Part shown: positions 8,011 through 16,067 of the stretch, piece after piece
How positions within the stretch are numbered: the first letter of the stretch is position 1
How the letters are laid out: each line of letters starts with the position of its first letter
DNA from: Bacteroidota bacterium
GTDB taxonomy: Bacteria; Bacteroidota; Bacteroidia; Chitinophagales; Chitinophagaceae
Assembly: GCA_947461015.1 (NCBI GenBank)
Contig: CANHIR010000003.1
Coordinates: 1 to 29,418, forward strand
Length of the DNA stretch: 29,418 nt
Direction of reading: 5' to 3'
Translations under genes and position numbers: made by a program
The notes under the pieces: generated by a model
Told to the model about the DNA's origin: nothing
What the model saw: only the letters and a program-made list of their open reading frames with translations
Database searches by the model: none

Positions 8011-8772
8011 CTATTTAAGTGCATTTATGATAGCAGCAAATTCGGTCGCAATTAATGAGGCACCCCCTACTAAACCTCCGTCCACGTCTGGTTGAGAAAA
8101 TATTTCTTTTGCATTGGCCGCTTTCACACTACCACCATATAAAATGGAAATTTGATCCGCAATGGCTTGTCCGTATTTAGTAGCAAAAACAGAACGGATA
8201 TAGGCGTGAATTTCTTGCGCTTGTTCACTGCTTGCAGTTTTACCAGTGCCAATTGCCCAAATTGGTTCGTAAGCAATTACTACTTTGGTAATTTGTTCTG
8301 CAGTTAAATGGAATAAAGAATTCTTTAATTGTGTTTCCACATAACTATTTTGATTCCCTGCTTCTCTAATTGCCAAAGGCTCCCCACAACAAAATATTGG
8401 GGTGCTGGCTGCAGCTAAAACGGCGTCTGTTTTTTCTGCTAAAAAAGCATCTGATTCATTAAAATATTCACGACGCTCAGAGTGTCCTAATACTATATGT
8501 TTTACCCCTAGTGAAGCATACATAGTTGCAGAAATTTCACCTGTGTAAGCTCCACTTGATTTTGAATGACAGTTTTGAGCAGCAACATAAATGTTTTGTC
8601 TGCCAGCTAATTTTTGAGTAGCCAACGGAATATAAATGGCAGGAACTGCATAAATTGCTTCTTGGTTAGCCGCTATATGATGATCCGTTGCCATTAATTG
8701 ATCCAACAAGGTTTCAGCTTCTGAAATGCTTAAATTCATCTTCCAGTTTGCCGCTGCAATTTGTTTTCTCAT
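8011..8772 (-). CDS. tpiA: Triosephosphate isomerase
   Basis: A 253-residue TIM-barrel enzyme that interconverts dihydroxyacetone phosphate and glyceraldehyde 3-phosphate in glycolysis and gluconeogenesis. All active-site elements are present: Asn9-Trp-Lys11 near the start, His97 in VLGHSERRE, Glu169 in the loop-6 region AYEPIWAIGTGKTA, and the phosphate-binding YGGSV and GGLVGGASL at the C-terminus. Length is normal for the family. A TAnnTTTG box lies about 40 bases upstream, so it has its own promoter, and lepA follows closely downstream. Confidence 0.98.
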   Translation of the reverse strand: MRKQIAAANWKMNLSISEAETLLDQLMATDHHIAANQEAIYAVPAIYIPLATQKLAGRQNIYVAAQNCHSKSSGAYTGEISATMYASLGVKHIVLGHSERREYFNESDAFLAEKTDAVLAAASTPIFCCGEPLAIREAGNQNSYVETQLKNSLFHLTAEQITKVVIAYEPIWAIGTGKTASSEQAQEIHAYIRSVFATKYGQAIADQISILYGGSVKAANAKEIFSQPDVDGGLVGGASLIATEFAAIINALK

Positions 8773-8810
8773 ATGTAAATTAATTATAATTTATTTGTTG
8801 AATAGACGGG

Positions 8811-8818
8811 CAAAGGTA
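8811..8818 (-). promoter_or_regulatory. Bacteroidota -7 box for tpiA
   Basis: Minus strand reads TACCTTTG, an exact TAnnTTTG match, in the 84-base gap between the GlmU-like gene and tpiA. It leaves a leader of roughly 30 bases before the tpiA ATG. A TTTG upstream on the same strand is about 29 bases away, longer than usual, so the -33 element is uncertain. Confidence 0.55.
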
Positions 8819-8856
8819 ATCAAAAAATAGAGGAAAGTATTTATTAACAAAGGGTT

Positions 8857-10023
8857 TTAAGCAGTTAATTTATACAAGTGTTGTAAAATATTTGTTTCCG
8901 CTTCGGTTATACAAGCACCCTTTAATTTTTTCCAATTGTTAATGTCTTCAATCACTTTTTCAAATTGGTAACCAGGTAATACCCCCCATGTGAAATTGGG
9001 AATGTTTTTAGGAAGTAAGCCATTGCCAAAAATATTTGCACTCACCCCAATATAGGAGCCAGTATTGATACTTGATTGAATTGCAAAACGACTATAATCA
9101 CCCATTAACATGCCCATTTTTTGACCAATGGTATCCCATAGCTGCTTTGCTTCATTCCACATTTGAATTGCCCCTGCAGTATTCTTAATATTACTATTGC
9201 AGGTTCCAGCACCTAAATTGCACCAAAATCCTATGATACTATCTCCTAAATAACCCTCGTGTCCTTTATTCGAATAACCCATTAAGATGGAATTCTTTAT
9301 TTCCCCACCTGCTAAACAGAAAGGGCCAATGGTGGTACTTCCATAAATACTCGCATTCATTTTTACGACCCCTTTTTGACCTAAAACAAAAGGTCCTCTA
9401 ATACTTACCCCTTCCATCACAACTGCTTCTTTACCAATATATATAGGGCCATCTGTTGCATTTAAATTTGAACATGATACTTTTGCACCTTCCTCTATAA
9501 AAATATGTTCTGGCGCCACTACCCGGTTTGTTGAATCAATAGCAATTGATTGCTTATTTTCTTTTGCAAAAGCAAAGTCCTGCATTATGAATTGTTTCTG
9601 TAATTGTAATAAGTGAATGGAGTCATTTATAAATTGGGCATGGGAGAATTGTTTTGGGTCATAAGATGCCAATAAAATTTTAGCAATTGTTCTTTCCTTT
9701 GAACAAGTTGCAATCCATTTGCCAGCTTCATCTACCAATTTCTCCCCTTCTTTCAATAAATTAATTTGTGAAACCACTGCTGCGTTAGGTATACAGGTTA
9801 CGTTGATAAAACATAAATTATCCTGTGTATCAAAAACTTTTTTAATTGGATATAAATCTTGTAAATAGTGAACAGAAAATACCCCTGCTTCTTCCTTTAA
9901 ATATCGTTCCCATCTTTCCTTAAATGTGAATATACCCACTCTACAATCCGCTAAGGAACGGGTTAAGGTAAATGGATAAAAATTTTCTCTATCTGGAATG
10001 TCTACTAATATAAAACGCATCAT
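8857..10023 (-). CDS. GlmU-like sugar nucleotidyltransferase/acyltransferase (Bacteroidota type)
   Basis: A 388-residue two-part protein. The N-terminal half (FILVDIPDRENFYPFTLTRSLADCRVGIFTF region) resembles the alternative nucleotidyltransferase domain of the Bacteroidota GlmU-like family, lacking the classical LAAGxGTRM loop of E. coli GlmU. From about residue 170 to 350 it has hexapeptide repeats of a left-handed beta helix (for example YIGKEAVVMEGVSIRGPFVLG, followed by STTIGPFCLAGGEI), the acyltransferase half. It probably makes UDP-GlcNAc for peptidoglycan and lipid A; this function is inferred for the family. Two Met codons stand at the start (10023 and 10020) and either could be used. 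It diverges from pruA, with a TAnnTTTG box 15 bases upstream. Confidence 0.85.
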   Translation of the reverse strand: MMRFILVDIPDRENFYPFTLTRSLADCRVGIFTFKERWERYLKEEAGVFSVHYLQDLYPIKKVFDTQDNLCFINVTCIPNAAVVSQINLLKEGEKLVDEAGKWIATCSKERTIAKILLASYDPKQFSHAQFINDSIHLLQLQKQFIMQDFAFAKENKQSIAIDSTNRVVAPEHIFIEEGAKVSCSNLNATDGPIYIGKEAVVMEGVSIRGPFVLGQKGVVKMNASIYGSTTIGPFCLAGGEIKNSILMGYSNKGHEGYLGDSIIGFWCNLGAGTCNSNIKNTAGAIQMWNEAKQLWDTIGQKMGMLMGDYSRFAIQSSINTGSYIGVSANIFGNGLLPKNIPNFTWGVLPGYQFEKVIEDINNWKKLKGACITEAETNILQHLYKLTA

Positions 10024-10037
10024 AGATCTTTATAGGA

Positions 10038-10045
10038 CAAATTTA
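10038..10045 (-). promoter_or_regulatory. Bacteroidota -7 box for the GlmU-like gene
   Basis: Minus strand reads TAAATTTG, matching TAnnTTTG, 14 bases before the ATG at 10023. It sits back to back with the pruA -7 box in a 101-base divergent region, so the two promoters are about 50 bases apart. Confidence 0.55.
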
Positions 10046-10098
10046 ATGTAATCTTTGATTACCATTCCCCATTTCCTAACAGATGTTTATTAATTGCT

Positions 10099-10106
10099 TA
10101 TTTTTG
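10099..10106 (+). promoter_or_regulatory. Bacteroidota -7 box for pruA
   Basis: Reads TATTTTTG, an exact TAnnTTTG match, ending 18 bases before the ATG at 10125. It lies inside the frame extension that begins at 10083, which argues for the downstream start. No clear -33 element was seen. Confidence 0.55.
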
Positions 10107-10124
10107 TCATCTAATACAATTAAC

Positions 10125-11756
10125 ATGCAATTCGGATATTTCAACTACCCAAGCCCAGCCAACGAGCCCGTTTTAAATTATGCTCCAGGCTCCCCTGAAA
10201 AATTAAATTTAAAAAAAGCATTAGCAAGTTTAAAGAAAAAAACTTTAGACATACCAATGTATATAAACGGGAAGGCAGTAAGAACCGGTAAAAAAATAGC
10301 AATACATCCACCTCATGAAAACAAACATGTTCTTGGTCATTTTCATATGGGTACCAAACAACATGCAGAACAAGCTATCAATGCTGCTTTGAAAGTAAGA
10401 ACGAATTGGTCTAATATGAGTTGGGAAGCAAGAGCGCATATTTTTTTGAAAGCGGCCGATTTATTAGCAACGAAATACCGTTTTGAAATGAATGCAGCTA
10501 CCATGCTAGGACAAAGCAAAAATGCTTACCAAGCAGAGATTGATGCAGCTTGCGAGTTAATTGATTTTTTAAGATTTAACGTTCACTTTTTAAGTGAAAT
10601 TTATAAACAACAACCCATTTCAGCGCCAGGAATTCATAATCGCATGGAGTGGAGAGGTTTAGAAGGATTTGTTTTAGCAGTGACTCCTTTTAACTTTACA
10701 GCGATTGGTGCGAATTTACCAAGTGCTGCTGCCATGTGCGGCAATGTGGTCGTATGGAAACCGTCTGAGGGACAAATTTATTCTGCTCAATTATTTATGC
10801 GCATTTTAAAAGAAGCTGGATTACCAGATGGTGTCATTAATATGGTTTATGTTGATGGTCCTGTATTGGGCAATATTTGTTTTAGACATCCCGATTTTGC
10901 AGGCGTGCATTTCACAGGGTCTACGGGTGTGTTTAATCATATGTGGAAACAAATTGGTGAAAATATTGACAACTATAAAACCTATCCTAGAATAGTAGGT
11001 GAAACAGGTGGAAAAGACTTTGTTATGGTACATCCTACTGCCGATGTGGATACAGTGGTTGCTGCTTTAGCAAGAGGTGCTTTTGAATACCAAGGACAAA
11101 AATGTTCTGCTGCATCAAGAGCTTATTTACCAAGTAATATTGCCAAAGCAATCAAAGAAAAATTGGTACTTGCGGTACAATCTATGAAAGTGGGTTCGGT
11201 AGAAGATTTCTCTAATTTTGTAAATGCGGTGATTAGTGAAAAGTCTTTTGATAAAATTGCAGGTTATATCAACAAAGCTAAAAAAGACAAAAAAGCTAAA
11301 ATATTAGTTGGCGGAAATTATAGTAAAAAAATTGGCTATTTCGTTGAGCCTACTGTGATTGAAACGGCAGACCCTAAATACCTAACCATGTGTGAGGAAA
11401 TTTTTGGCCCTGTCTTAACCATTTACACTTATCCCGCAGCTAAGTTTGAGAAAACTTTGGATTTAGTAAACAGTACCTCTAAATATGCATTAACGGGTTC
11501 CATCATTTCACAGGACAGATCAGCTATTGAATTGGCTACTGAAAAACTACGTCATGCAGCTGGGAATTTTTACATTAATGACAAGCCTACGGGAGCAGTG
11601 GTTGGTCAACAACCCTTTGGAGGAGCTAGGGCTTCTGGAACCAATGATAAGGCAGGAAGTATGCTTAATTTATACCGTTGGTTAAGTGCCAGAACCATAA
11701 AGGAGACCTTTAATCCACCAACTGACTATAAATACCCATTTTTAAACGAAGCATAA
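10125..11756 (+). CDS. pruA: L-glutamate gamma-semialdehyde (P5C) dehydrogenase
   Basis: A 543-residue aldehyde dehydrogenase that oxidises glutamate gamma-semialdehyde, in equilibrium with pyrroline-5-carboxylate, to glutamate with NAD in proline breakdown. The catalytic Cys327 lies in GQKCSAASRAY and the general base Glu293 in GETGGKDF; VTPFNFTAIGANLPSAAAM and FTGSTGVF are the cofactor-binding stretches. The length and start (QFGYFNYPSPANEPVLNYAPGS) match the long monofunctional P5C dehydrogenases shared with eukaryotes, not the PutA fusion. The ATG at 10125 is preferred to one at 10083 because the promoter box lies between them. Proline dehydrogenase is not in the window. A hairpin follows its stop. 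Confidence 0.95.
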   Translation: MQFGYFNYPSPANEPVLNYAPGSPEKLNLKKALASLKKKTLDIPMYINGKAVRTGKKIAIHPPHENKHVLGHFHMGTKQHAEQAINAALKVRTNWSNMSWEARAHIFLKAADLLATKYRFEMNAATMLGQSKNAYQAEIDAACELIDFLRFNVHFLSEIYKQQPISAPGIHNRMEWRGLEGFVLAVTPFNFTAIGANLPSAAAMCGNVVVWKPSEGQIYSAQLFMRILKEAGLPDGVINMVYVDGPVLGNICFRHPDFAGVHFTGSTGVFNHMWKQIGENIDNYKTYPRIVGETGGKDFVMVHPTADVDTVVAALARGAFEYQGQKCSAASRAYLPSNIAKAIKEKLVLAVQSMKVGSVEDFSNFVNAVISEKSFDKIAGYINKAKKDKKAKILVGGNYSKKIGYFVEPTVIETADPKYLTMCEEIFGPVLTIYTYPAAKFEKTLDLVNSTSKYALTGSIISQDRSAIELATEKLRHAAGNFYINDKPTGAVVGQQPFGGARASGTNDKAGSMLNLYRWLSARTIKETFNPPTDYKYPFLNEA

Positions 11757-11758
11757 GC

Positions 11759-11797
11759 CTGTTTTTGCTCGAATTTTAATTCGAAAACAGTATATTT
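11759..11797 (+). terminator. Hairpin after pruA overlapping the pdhA promoter
   Basis: CTGTTTT (11759-11765) pairs with AAAACAG (11784-11790), and CGAATT (11770-11775) with AATTCG (11778-11783), leaving a 4-base bulge and a 2-base loop, three bases after the pruA stop. A weak T-rich tail TATATTT follows. The stem also contains TTTG at 11764-11767, which could be the -33 element of the next promoter, so the site may act as a terminator, a promoter part, or both. Confidence 0.5.
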
Positions 11798-11798
11798 G
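11791..11798 (+). promoter_or_regulatory. Bacteroidota -7 box for pdhA
   Basis: Reads TATATTTG, an exact TAnnTTTG match, 20 bases before the GTG start at 11819. TTTG at 11764-11767 stands 23 bases upstream and could be the -33 element. Confidence 0.6.
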
Positions 11799-11818
11799 CT
11801 CCTCAAAATTAAAGGACT

Positions 11819-12814
11819 GTGGCCCAAAATTTTTCAAAAGAAACCTACCTGTATTGGTATGAATTGATGCAATTGATTCGTCAATTTGAATCCAAGTCGG
11901 AAGAAATGTATAAAATGGCTGGTAAAATCAGGGGATTTTTCCACGTATATAATGGCCAAGAAGCGATTGCGGCTGGTTGTATGACTGCTACCAATCATCA
12001 GGATCCTTTTATTACCGGATACCGTGATCATGGTTTAGCACTAGCAAAAGGAATGAGTCCAAATGCTGCCATGGCAGAATTATATGGTAAAGCAACGGGT
12101 TGTTCAAAAGGAAAGGGAGGTAGTATGCACTTTTTTGATAAAGAAAACTACTTTTTCGGTGGACATGGAATTGTAGGTGCTCAAATTGGAACTGGTGCAG
12201 GCTTAGCATTTGCAGAAAAATATAGAGACTCTAAAAATGTAGTATTATGTTTCTTTGGAGACGGTGCTGCACGCCAGGGTATGTTACACGAAGTATTCAA
12301 TTTAGCCATGTTGTGGAAATTACCTGTAGTATTTATTTGTGAAAACAATAACTATGCCATGGGAACTTCCATTGAAAGAACAAGTAATGTTGTAGATATT
12401 TATAAATTAGCAGATGCTTATGAAATGCCATCAGACAAAATTGATGGTATGACAGCAGAAGCAGTTCATGAAGGCGTTGCTAGAGCAGTTAAACGTGCTA
12501 GAGACGGAGAAGGTCCTACCCTTTTGGAAATGAAAACCTATCGTTACAGAGGCCACTCGGTTTCTGATCCACAAAAATACAGATCCAAGGATGAGGTAGA
12601 AGAATACAAAAATCAAGATCCAATTACTAAAGTAGCAAATACTATTTTAACGAATAAATACGCCACTGAAGCGGAACTAAAAGCAATTGATGATAAAATC
12701 ACAGCCATTGTAGAAGGTTCTGTGAAATTTGCTGAAGAAAGCCCATGGCCAGACGATAGTGAAGTATTGAAAGACGTATACATTGATTCATCTTATCCAT
12801 TTATCGTAGACTAA
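11819..12814 (+). CDS. pdhA: Pyruvate dehydrogenase E1 component, alpha subunit
   Basis: A 331-residue thiamine-diphosphate-dependent subunit that, with an E1 beta partner, decarboxylates pyruvate and passes the acetyl group to lipoyl-E2. The TPP motif begins FGDGAARQG (GDG at 147-149) and closes at ENNNYAMGT (Asn176-178). YRDHG at 68-72 and the phosphorylation-loop-like TYRYRGHSVSDP region are conserved. The start is GTG at 11819, preceded by AAAGGA; starting at the next Met would remove the conserved N-terminal YxWYELMxLIRxFE helix. The E1 beta gene is not next to it; a TPR gene follows 32 bases later and may be cotranscribed. Confidence 0.93.
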   Translation: MAQNFSKETYLYWYELMQLIRQFESKSEEMYKMAGKIRGFFHVYNGQEAIAAGCMTATNHQDPFITGYRDHGLALAKGMSPNAAMAELYGKATGCSKGKGGSMHFFDKENYFFGGHGIVGAQIGTGAGLAFAEKYRDSKNVVLCFFGDGAARQGMLHEVFNLAMLWKLPVVFICENNNYAMGTSIERTSNVVDIYKLADAYEMPSDKIDGMTAEAVHEGVARAVKRARDGEGPTLLEMKTYRYRGHSVSDPQKYRSKDEVEEYKNQDPITKVANTILTNKYATEAELKAIDDKITAIVEGSVKFAEESPWPDDSEVLKDVYIDSSYPFIVD

Positions 12815-12846
12815 CAAATATATTAAAGAAAGAAACAAACAATATC

Positions 12847-13494
12847 ATGAGTGATTCAAACAAACATCCATTTTTAGCATTTTTAAACAAGAATAAAAAA
12901 GTGGTGCTGGCTATAGTAGCATTGGTAGTTCTAACTGTAGGGGGATATTTTATTTATTCGGAATTTTATAAAAAACCACGCGAAGCAAAAGCATCAGATG
13001 CTATTTACATTGCTCAAAAATATTTTGAACAAGACTCTTCCAAATTAGTTTTAAATGGAGATGGGACAAACAAAGGTGTTTTAAGTATTATAAAAGACTT
13101 TAGTGGTACAGACGCTGCTAATTTAGCTAAATACTATGCTGGTTGTAGTTATTACAAACTAGGTGATTATGAGAACACCATTAAATATTTAAAAGATTTC
13201 ACAACCGATGGTAAGCAAATTCAAGTAAGGGCATATGGCACACTTGCTGATGCTTATGCCGATACGAAGAAATTTACAGAAGCGTTAGATTTATATAAGA
13301 AAGCAGGCACTTTTTATCCTGAAGACGAAATCACCTCTTCTATTTACTTATTTAGAGCTGCTCAATTACAAGAAGTATTAGGTAATATTGACGATGCTAT
13401 TGCCATTTATAAGGATATCAAGTCAAAATATCCTAAAACAGAAAATGGGTCAAATGCAGACAAATATATTAATAAGTTAAAGGTGCAACCATAG
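12847..13494 (+). CDS. Membrane-anchored TPR protein
   Basis: A 215-residue protein with a cytoplasmic basic N-terminus, one membrane helix at about residues 19-37 (LAIVALVVLTVGGYFIYS region), and an outer domain with tetratricopeptide-type helix pairs: AKYYAGCSYYKLGDYENTIKYLKDF, then AYGTLADAYADTKKFTEALDLYKKA and a third at AQLQEVLGNIDDAIAIYKDI. The layout resembles YfgM-type periplasmic chaperone helpers, though similarity is at the level of architecture only. It likely shares a transcript with pdhA and is followed by a strong terminator. Specific partner unknown. Confidence 0.8.
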   Translation: MSDSNKHPFLAFLNKNKKVVLAIVALVVLTVGGYFIYSEFYKKPREAKASDAIYIAQKYFEQDSSKLVLNGDGTNKGVLSIIKDFSGTDAANLAKYYAGCSYYKLGDYENTIKYLKDFTTDGKQIQVRAYGTLADAYADTKKFTEALDLYKKAGTFYPEDEITSSIYLFRAAQLQEVLGNIDDAIAIYKDIKSKYPKTENGSNADKYINKLKVQP

Positions 13495-13510
13495 TCCTTT
13501 AACTCCCTTA

Positions 13511-13547
13511 AAAAGCATTCTCCACAATTTGTTGAGAATGCTTTTTT
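13511..13547 (+). terminator. Rho-independent terminator after TPR gene
   Basis: Arms AAAAGCATTCTC (13511-13522) and GAGAATGCTTTT (13534-13545) form a perfect 12-bp stem with an 11-base loop, and the second arm runs into T6 (13542-13547). It lies 17 bases after the TPR gene stop. It also overlaps the theoretical upstream extension of the LutA-like frame, which supports the later start of that gene. The A-rich left arm could allow leftward action too. Confidence 0.88.
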
Positions 13548-13576
13548 GTTTCTGCTTGTTTTTTATATACAATTCG

Positions 13577-13584
13577 TATTTTTG
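13577..13584 (+). promoter_or_regulatory. Bacteroidota -7 box just before the LutA-like gene
   Basis: Reads TATTTTTG, an exact TAnnTTTG match, with TTG at 13556-13558 18 bases upstream. It ends only three bases before the ATG at 13588, so the transcript would start at or next to the start codon. Confidence 0.5.
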
Positions 13585-13587
13585 GTT

Positions 13588-14307
13588 ATGACTGTTCAAC
13601 TATTTGTTCCCTGCTTTATTGACCAACTCTATCCAGAAGTTGCTTTTAACACCATTAAAGTATTAGAAAAAGCAGGCTGTACGGTTAAATATAATCAACA
13701 ACAAACCTGTTGTGGCCAACCTGCATTTAACGCTGGATTCTGGGGTGAATCAAAAGACGTTTGTACAAAATTTGTACGTGATTTTGATGGTGTTGATTAT
13801 ATCGTGAGTCCAAGTGCAAGTTGTACAGGATTTGTTAGAAATAACTTTGGTAAAATATTTGAAAACAATGCATTTCAAAGTCCAGCAAAAAAAGTGGCAA
13901 ACCAAATGTTTGAACTTTCTGAATTTTTAGTAAAGATATTAAACATCAAAAATGTAGGAGCGGAATTCAGTGGCAAGGTAACATATCATGATAGTTGTGC
14001 TGGACTAAGAGAATGTAAAATTAAAAATGAACCTAGAGAATTACTTTCAAATGTAGCAGGATTAGAATTGGTTGAAATGAATGATACCGAAACCTGTTGT
14101 GGTTTTGGTGGTAGCTTTGCAGTAAAATATGATACCATTAGTGTTGCAATGGCCGATCAAAAAATAACAAACGCAATTGCAACAGAAGCTGAATATATTG
14201 TAAGTACCGACATGAGTTGCTTAATGCAATTAGAGGGTCGTATTAATTATAATGGACAGGCTATTAAAGTTTTACATTTAGCCGATATTTTATCTAGTGG
14301 GTATTAA
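13588..14307 (+). CDS. LutA/YkgE-like CCG-domain iron-sulfur protein
   Basis: A 239-residue protein with two cysteine-rich CCG domains: Cys41-Cys42-Gly in QQTCCGQP and Cys170-Cys171-Gly in ETCCGFGGSF, with supporting Cys9, Cys79 and Cys137. Length and both motifs match LutA/YkgE, the (Fe-S) subunit of the L-lactate oxidation complex LutABC, related to heterodisulfide reductase subunit B and the GlpC/GlcF C-terminus. LutB and LutC are not in the window, so the lactate role is only likely. The ATG at 13588 is chosen because an extension to 13546 would begin inside the terminator; the start MTVQLFVPCFIDQLYP is also the family's. Confidence 0.87.
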   Translation: MTVQLFVPCFIDQLYPEVAFNTIKVLEKAGCTVKYNQQQTCCGQPAFNAGFWGESKDVCTKFVRDFDGVDYIVSPSASCTGFVRNNFGKIFENNAFQSPAKKVANQMFELSEFLVKILNIKNVGAEFSGKVTYHDSCAGLRECKIKNEPRELLSNVAGLELVEMNDTETCCGFGGSFAVKYDTISVAMADQKITNAIATEAEYIVSTDMSCLMQLEGRINYNGQAIKVLHLADILSSGY

Positions 14308-14343
14308 TTAAATATATTTTTTCGTCCTTAACACTTTTATCTT

Positions 14344-14754
14344 ATGGCATATTGGTTAATAAAATCTGAGCCCTTTAAATATTCATGGGATCAATTTGTA
14401 AAAGATAAAAAAACTTTTTGGGACGGTGTTAGAAACTATGGCGCAAGAAATAATTTACGTTCCATGAAAAAAGGGGATTTGGCATTTTGGTACCATAGCA
14501 ATGAAGGAATGGAAATTGTAGGTATTGCTAAAGTTGTTAAAGAATCCTATCAGGATCCTACAACCGAAGAAACTGCTTGGTTAGCAGTTGATTTCGCACC
14601 ACATAAAAAATTAAAAAACCCAGTTACCTTGGCGGATGTTAAAGCCAATACCAACCTGTCAGAGATGGCCTTAGTGAGACTAGGCCGTTTATCTGTTCAA
14701 CCAGTAACAGATAAAGAATGGAAAGAAGTAATGAAAATGAGTGAAGGCTTGTAA
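14344..14754 (+). CDS. EVE domain-containing protein
   Basis: A 136-residue single-domain EVE protein (PUA-like fold, related to human THYN1), beginning MAYWLIKSEPFKYSWDQF with the typical WDGVRNYGARNNLR and MKKGDLAFWYHS stretches, and ending LVRLGRLSVQPVTDKEW. EVE domains are thought to bind modified bases in DNA or RNA; the ligand here is unknown. There is no fused restriction or nuclease domain and no defence gene nearby, so a housekeeping RNA role is more likely than a role in defence. Its TAA ends one base before the stop of the leftward SpmAB gene. Confidence 0.92.
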   Translation: MAYWLIKSEPFKYSWDQFVKDKKTFWDGVRNYGARNNLRSMKKGDLAFWYHSNEGMEIVGIAKVVKESYQDPTTEETAWLAVDFAPHKKLKNPVTLADVKANTNLSEMALVRLGRLSVQPVTDKEWKEVMKMSEGL

Positions 14755-14755
14755 C

Positions 14756-15988
14756 CTACTTGAAAAATATATAGCCAATAAAAATAGCAATTACTACGCC
14801 AATTAAGTCAGCAAATATCCCGGCCCATAAGGCATACCTTATTTTCTTTATCCCTACACTTCCAAAATATAGCGCAATAATATAAAATGTGGTATCTGCA
14901 GATCCTTGGAATATAGAGGCGAGTTTCCCTACAAATGAATCGGCCCCCTGATTATGGAATATATCTAACATCATACCCCTAGCCCCACTTCCACTTAATG
15001 GCTTCATAATGGCTACAGGCAATGCTCCAATAAATTCGGTATTGACGCCTAATAAATGTATTAGATAACTTAATCCATTTAAAATATAGGTCATAGCACC
15101 ACTATCCCTAAATACTCTAATGGCAACAAGCATTGCCACTAAATAAGGAATGATTTTAACTACGACATCAAAACCTTGCTTAGCTCCTTCTATAAAAGTA
15201 TCAAAGACAGAAACCTTTTTATATGCTCCGCCTAAAATGATGACTACAATAATTAATAATAGTAATCCATTTCCAAAAACCTTAGATACAATTTCTTTGT
15301 TTTGGGGACTTAATGCATTCACTGCAAGTAATACTCCAGCCATTAACCCAATTAACCCTAAAATCCAGCTAATTAATATTTTATCCCATTTTAACTTTTG
15401 ATAAAATCCAACCATTAAAATAGATGCCAACGTTGTACCAATGGTCGCTAATACACAGGGAATAAATATACTCGCAGCATCATGTGAACCTGCTGCCAAA
15501 CGATATGAAATTATGGTTAAAGGAATAATTGTCAGACCACTTGTATGAAGTACCAAAAACATAATTTGAGCATTGGTTGCTTTTTCTTTTTCAGGGTTTA
15601 ACGTTTGCAAGCTTTCCATTGCTTTTAAACCAAATGGAGTAGCTGCATTATCAAGACCTAGCATGTTCGCACTAAAATTCATGACCATGTGACCCATAGA
15701 AGGATGATTTTCAGGCACCCCTGGAAAAAGTCTGCTAAGAAATGGGTTCATCATTTTGGCTAATCTATGAATAGCTCCAGCTTTTTCTGCTATATTCATT
15801 AAACCAAGGAAGAAAACCATGGTTCCCGTCAAAGGCAAAGCCACATCCATTACAGATGAGGTTGCAGCATCAAATATGCCATCTGCCAATAGCTTAAAAA
15901 TGCTGGTATCCCCTAAAAATATGAGTTTACATAAGGCAATAATAAAAGCTATTAAGAAAAAAGCGATCCAAATGATATTAAGCGCCAT
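14756..15988 (-). CDS. SpmA-SpmB fusion, nucleoside-recognition (Gate) domain protein
   Basis: A 410-residue polytopic membrane protein in which the equivalents of Bacillus SpmA and SpmB are joined. The first half has MVFFLGLMNIAEKAG, MVMNFSANMLGLDNAATPFGLKAM (the SpmA signature) and a run of helices; the second half, from about residue 215, has FIEGAKQGFDVVVKIIPYLVAMLVAIRVFRDSG and ALPVAIMKPLSGSGARGMM, the SpmB signature. Both carry the Gate domain of nucleoside-transporter-like proteins. Sporulation is not expected in this lineage, so a transport or envelope role is inferred. It diverges from ychF and converges with the EVE gene. Confidence 0.9.
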   Translation of the reverse strand: MALNIIWIAFFLIAFIIALCKLIFLGDTSIFKLLADGIFDAATSSVMDVALPLTGTMVFFLGLMNIAEKAGAIHRLAKMMNPFLSRLFPGVPENHPSMGHMVMNFSANMLGLDNAATPFGLKAMESLQTLNPEKEKATNAQIMFLVLHTSGLTIIPLTIISYRLAAGSHDAASIFIPCVLATIGTTLASILMVGFYQKLKWDKILISWILGLIGLMAGVLLAVNALSPQNKEIVSKVFGNGLLLLIIVVIILGGAYKKVSVFDTFIEGAKQGFDVVVKIIPYLVAMLVAIRVFRDSGAMTYILNGLSYLIHLLGVNTEFIGALPVAIMKPLSGSGARGMMLDIFHNQGADSFVGKLASIFQGSADTTFYIIALYFGSVGIKKIRYALWAGIFADLIGVVIAIFIGYIFFK

Positions 15989-16038
15989 AATAAGAATTGT
16001 TTATAGGACTAATATAGCCCATTTTGCAATTAGAATTG

Positions 16039-16046
16039 TATTTTTG
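16039..16046 (+). promoter_or_regulatory. Bacteroidota -7 box for ychF
   Basis: Reads TATTTTTG, an exact TAnnTTTG match, 21 bases before the ychF ATG in a 79-base divergent gap. No clear -33 element was found at the usual distance. Confidence 0.5.
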
Positions 16047-16067
16047 CGCTCTTAAAACAATGAAAAT

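Noticed and set aside
10083..10124. Earlier ATG for pruA
   Set aside because: A TAnnTTTG box at 10099-10106 lies inside it and the family N-terminus begins at 10125.
13546..13587. Earlier ATG for the LutA-like gene
   Set aside because: It lies at the end of the terminator T-run, and the extra residues are not part of the family.
14344..14754. EVE-domain gene as part of an antiphage or modification-dependent defence system
   Set aside because: No nuclease, methyltransferase of DNA type or helicase is adjacent and the protein is a lone EVE domain between housekeeping genes.
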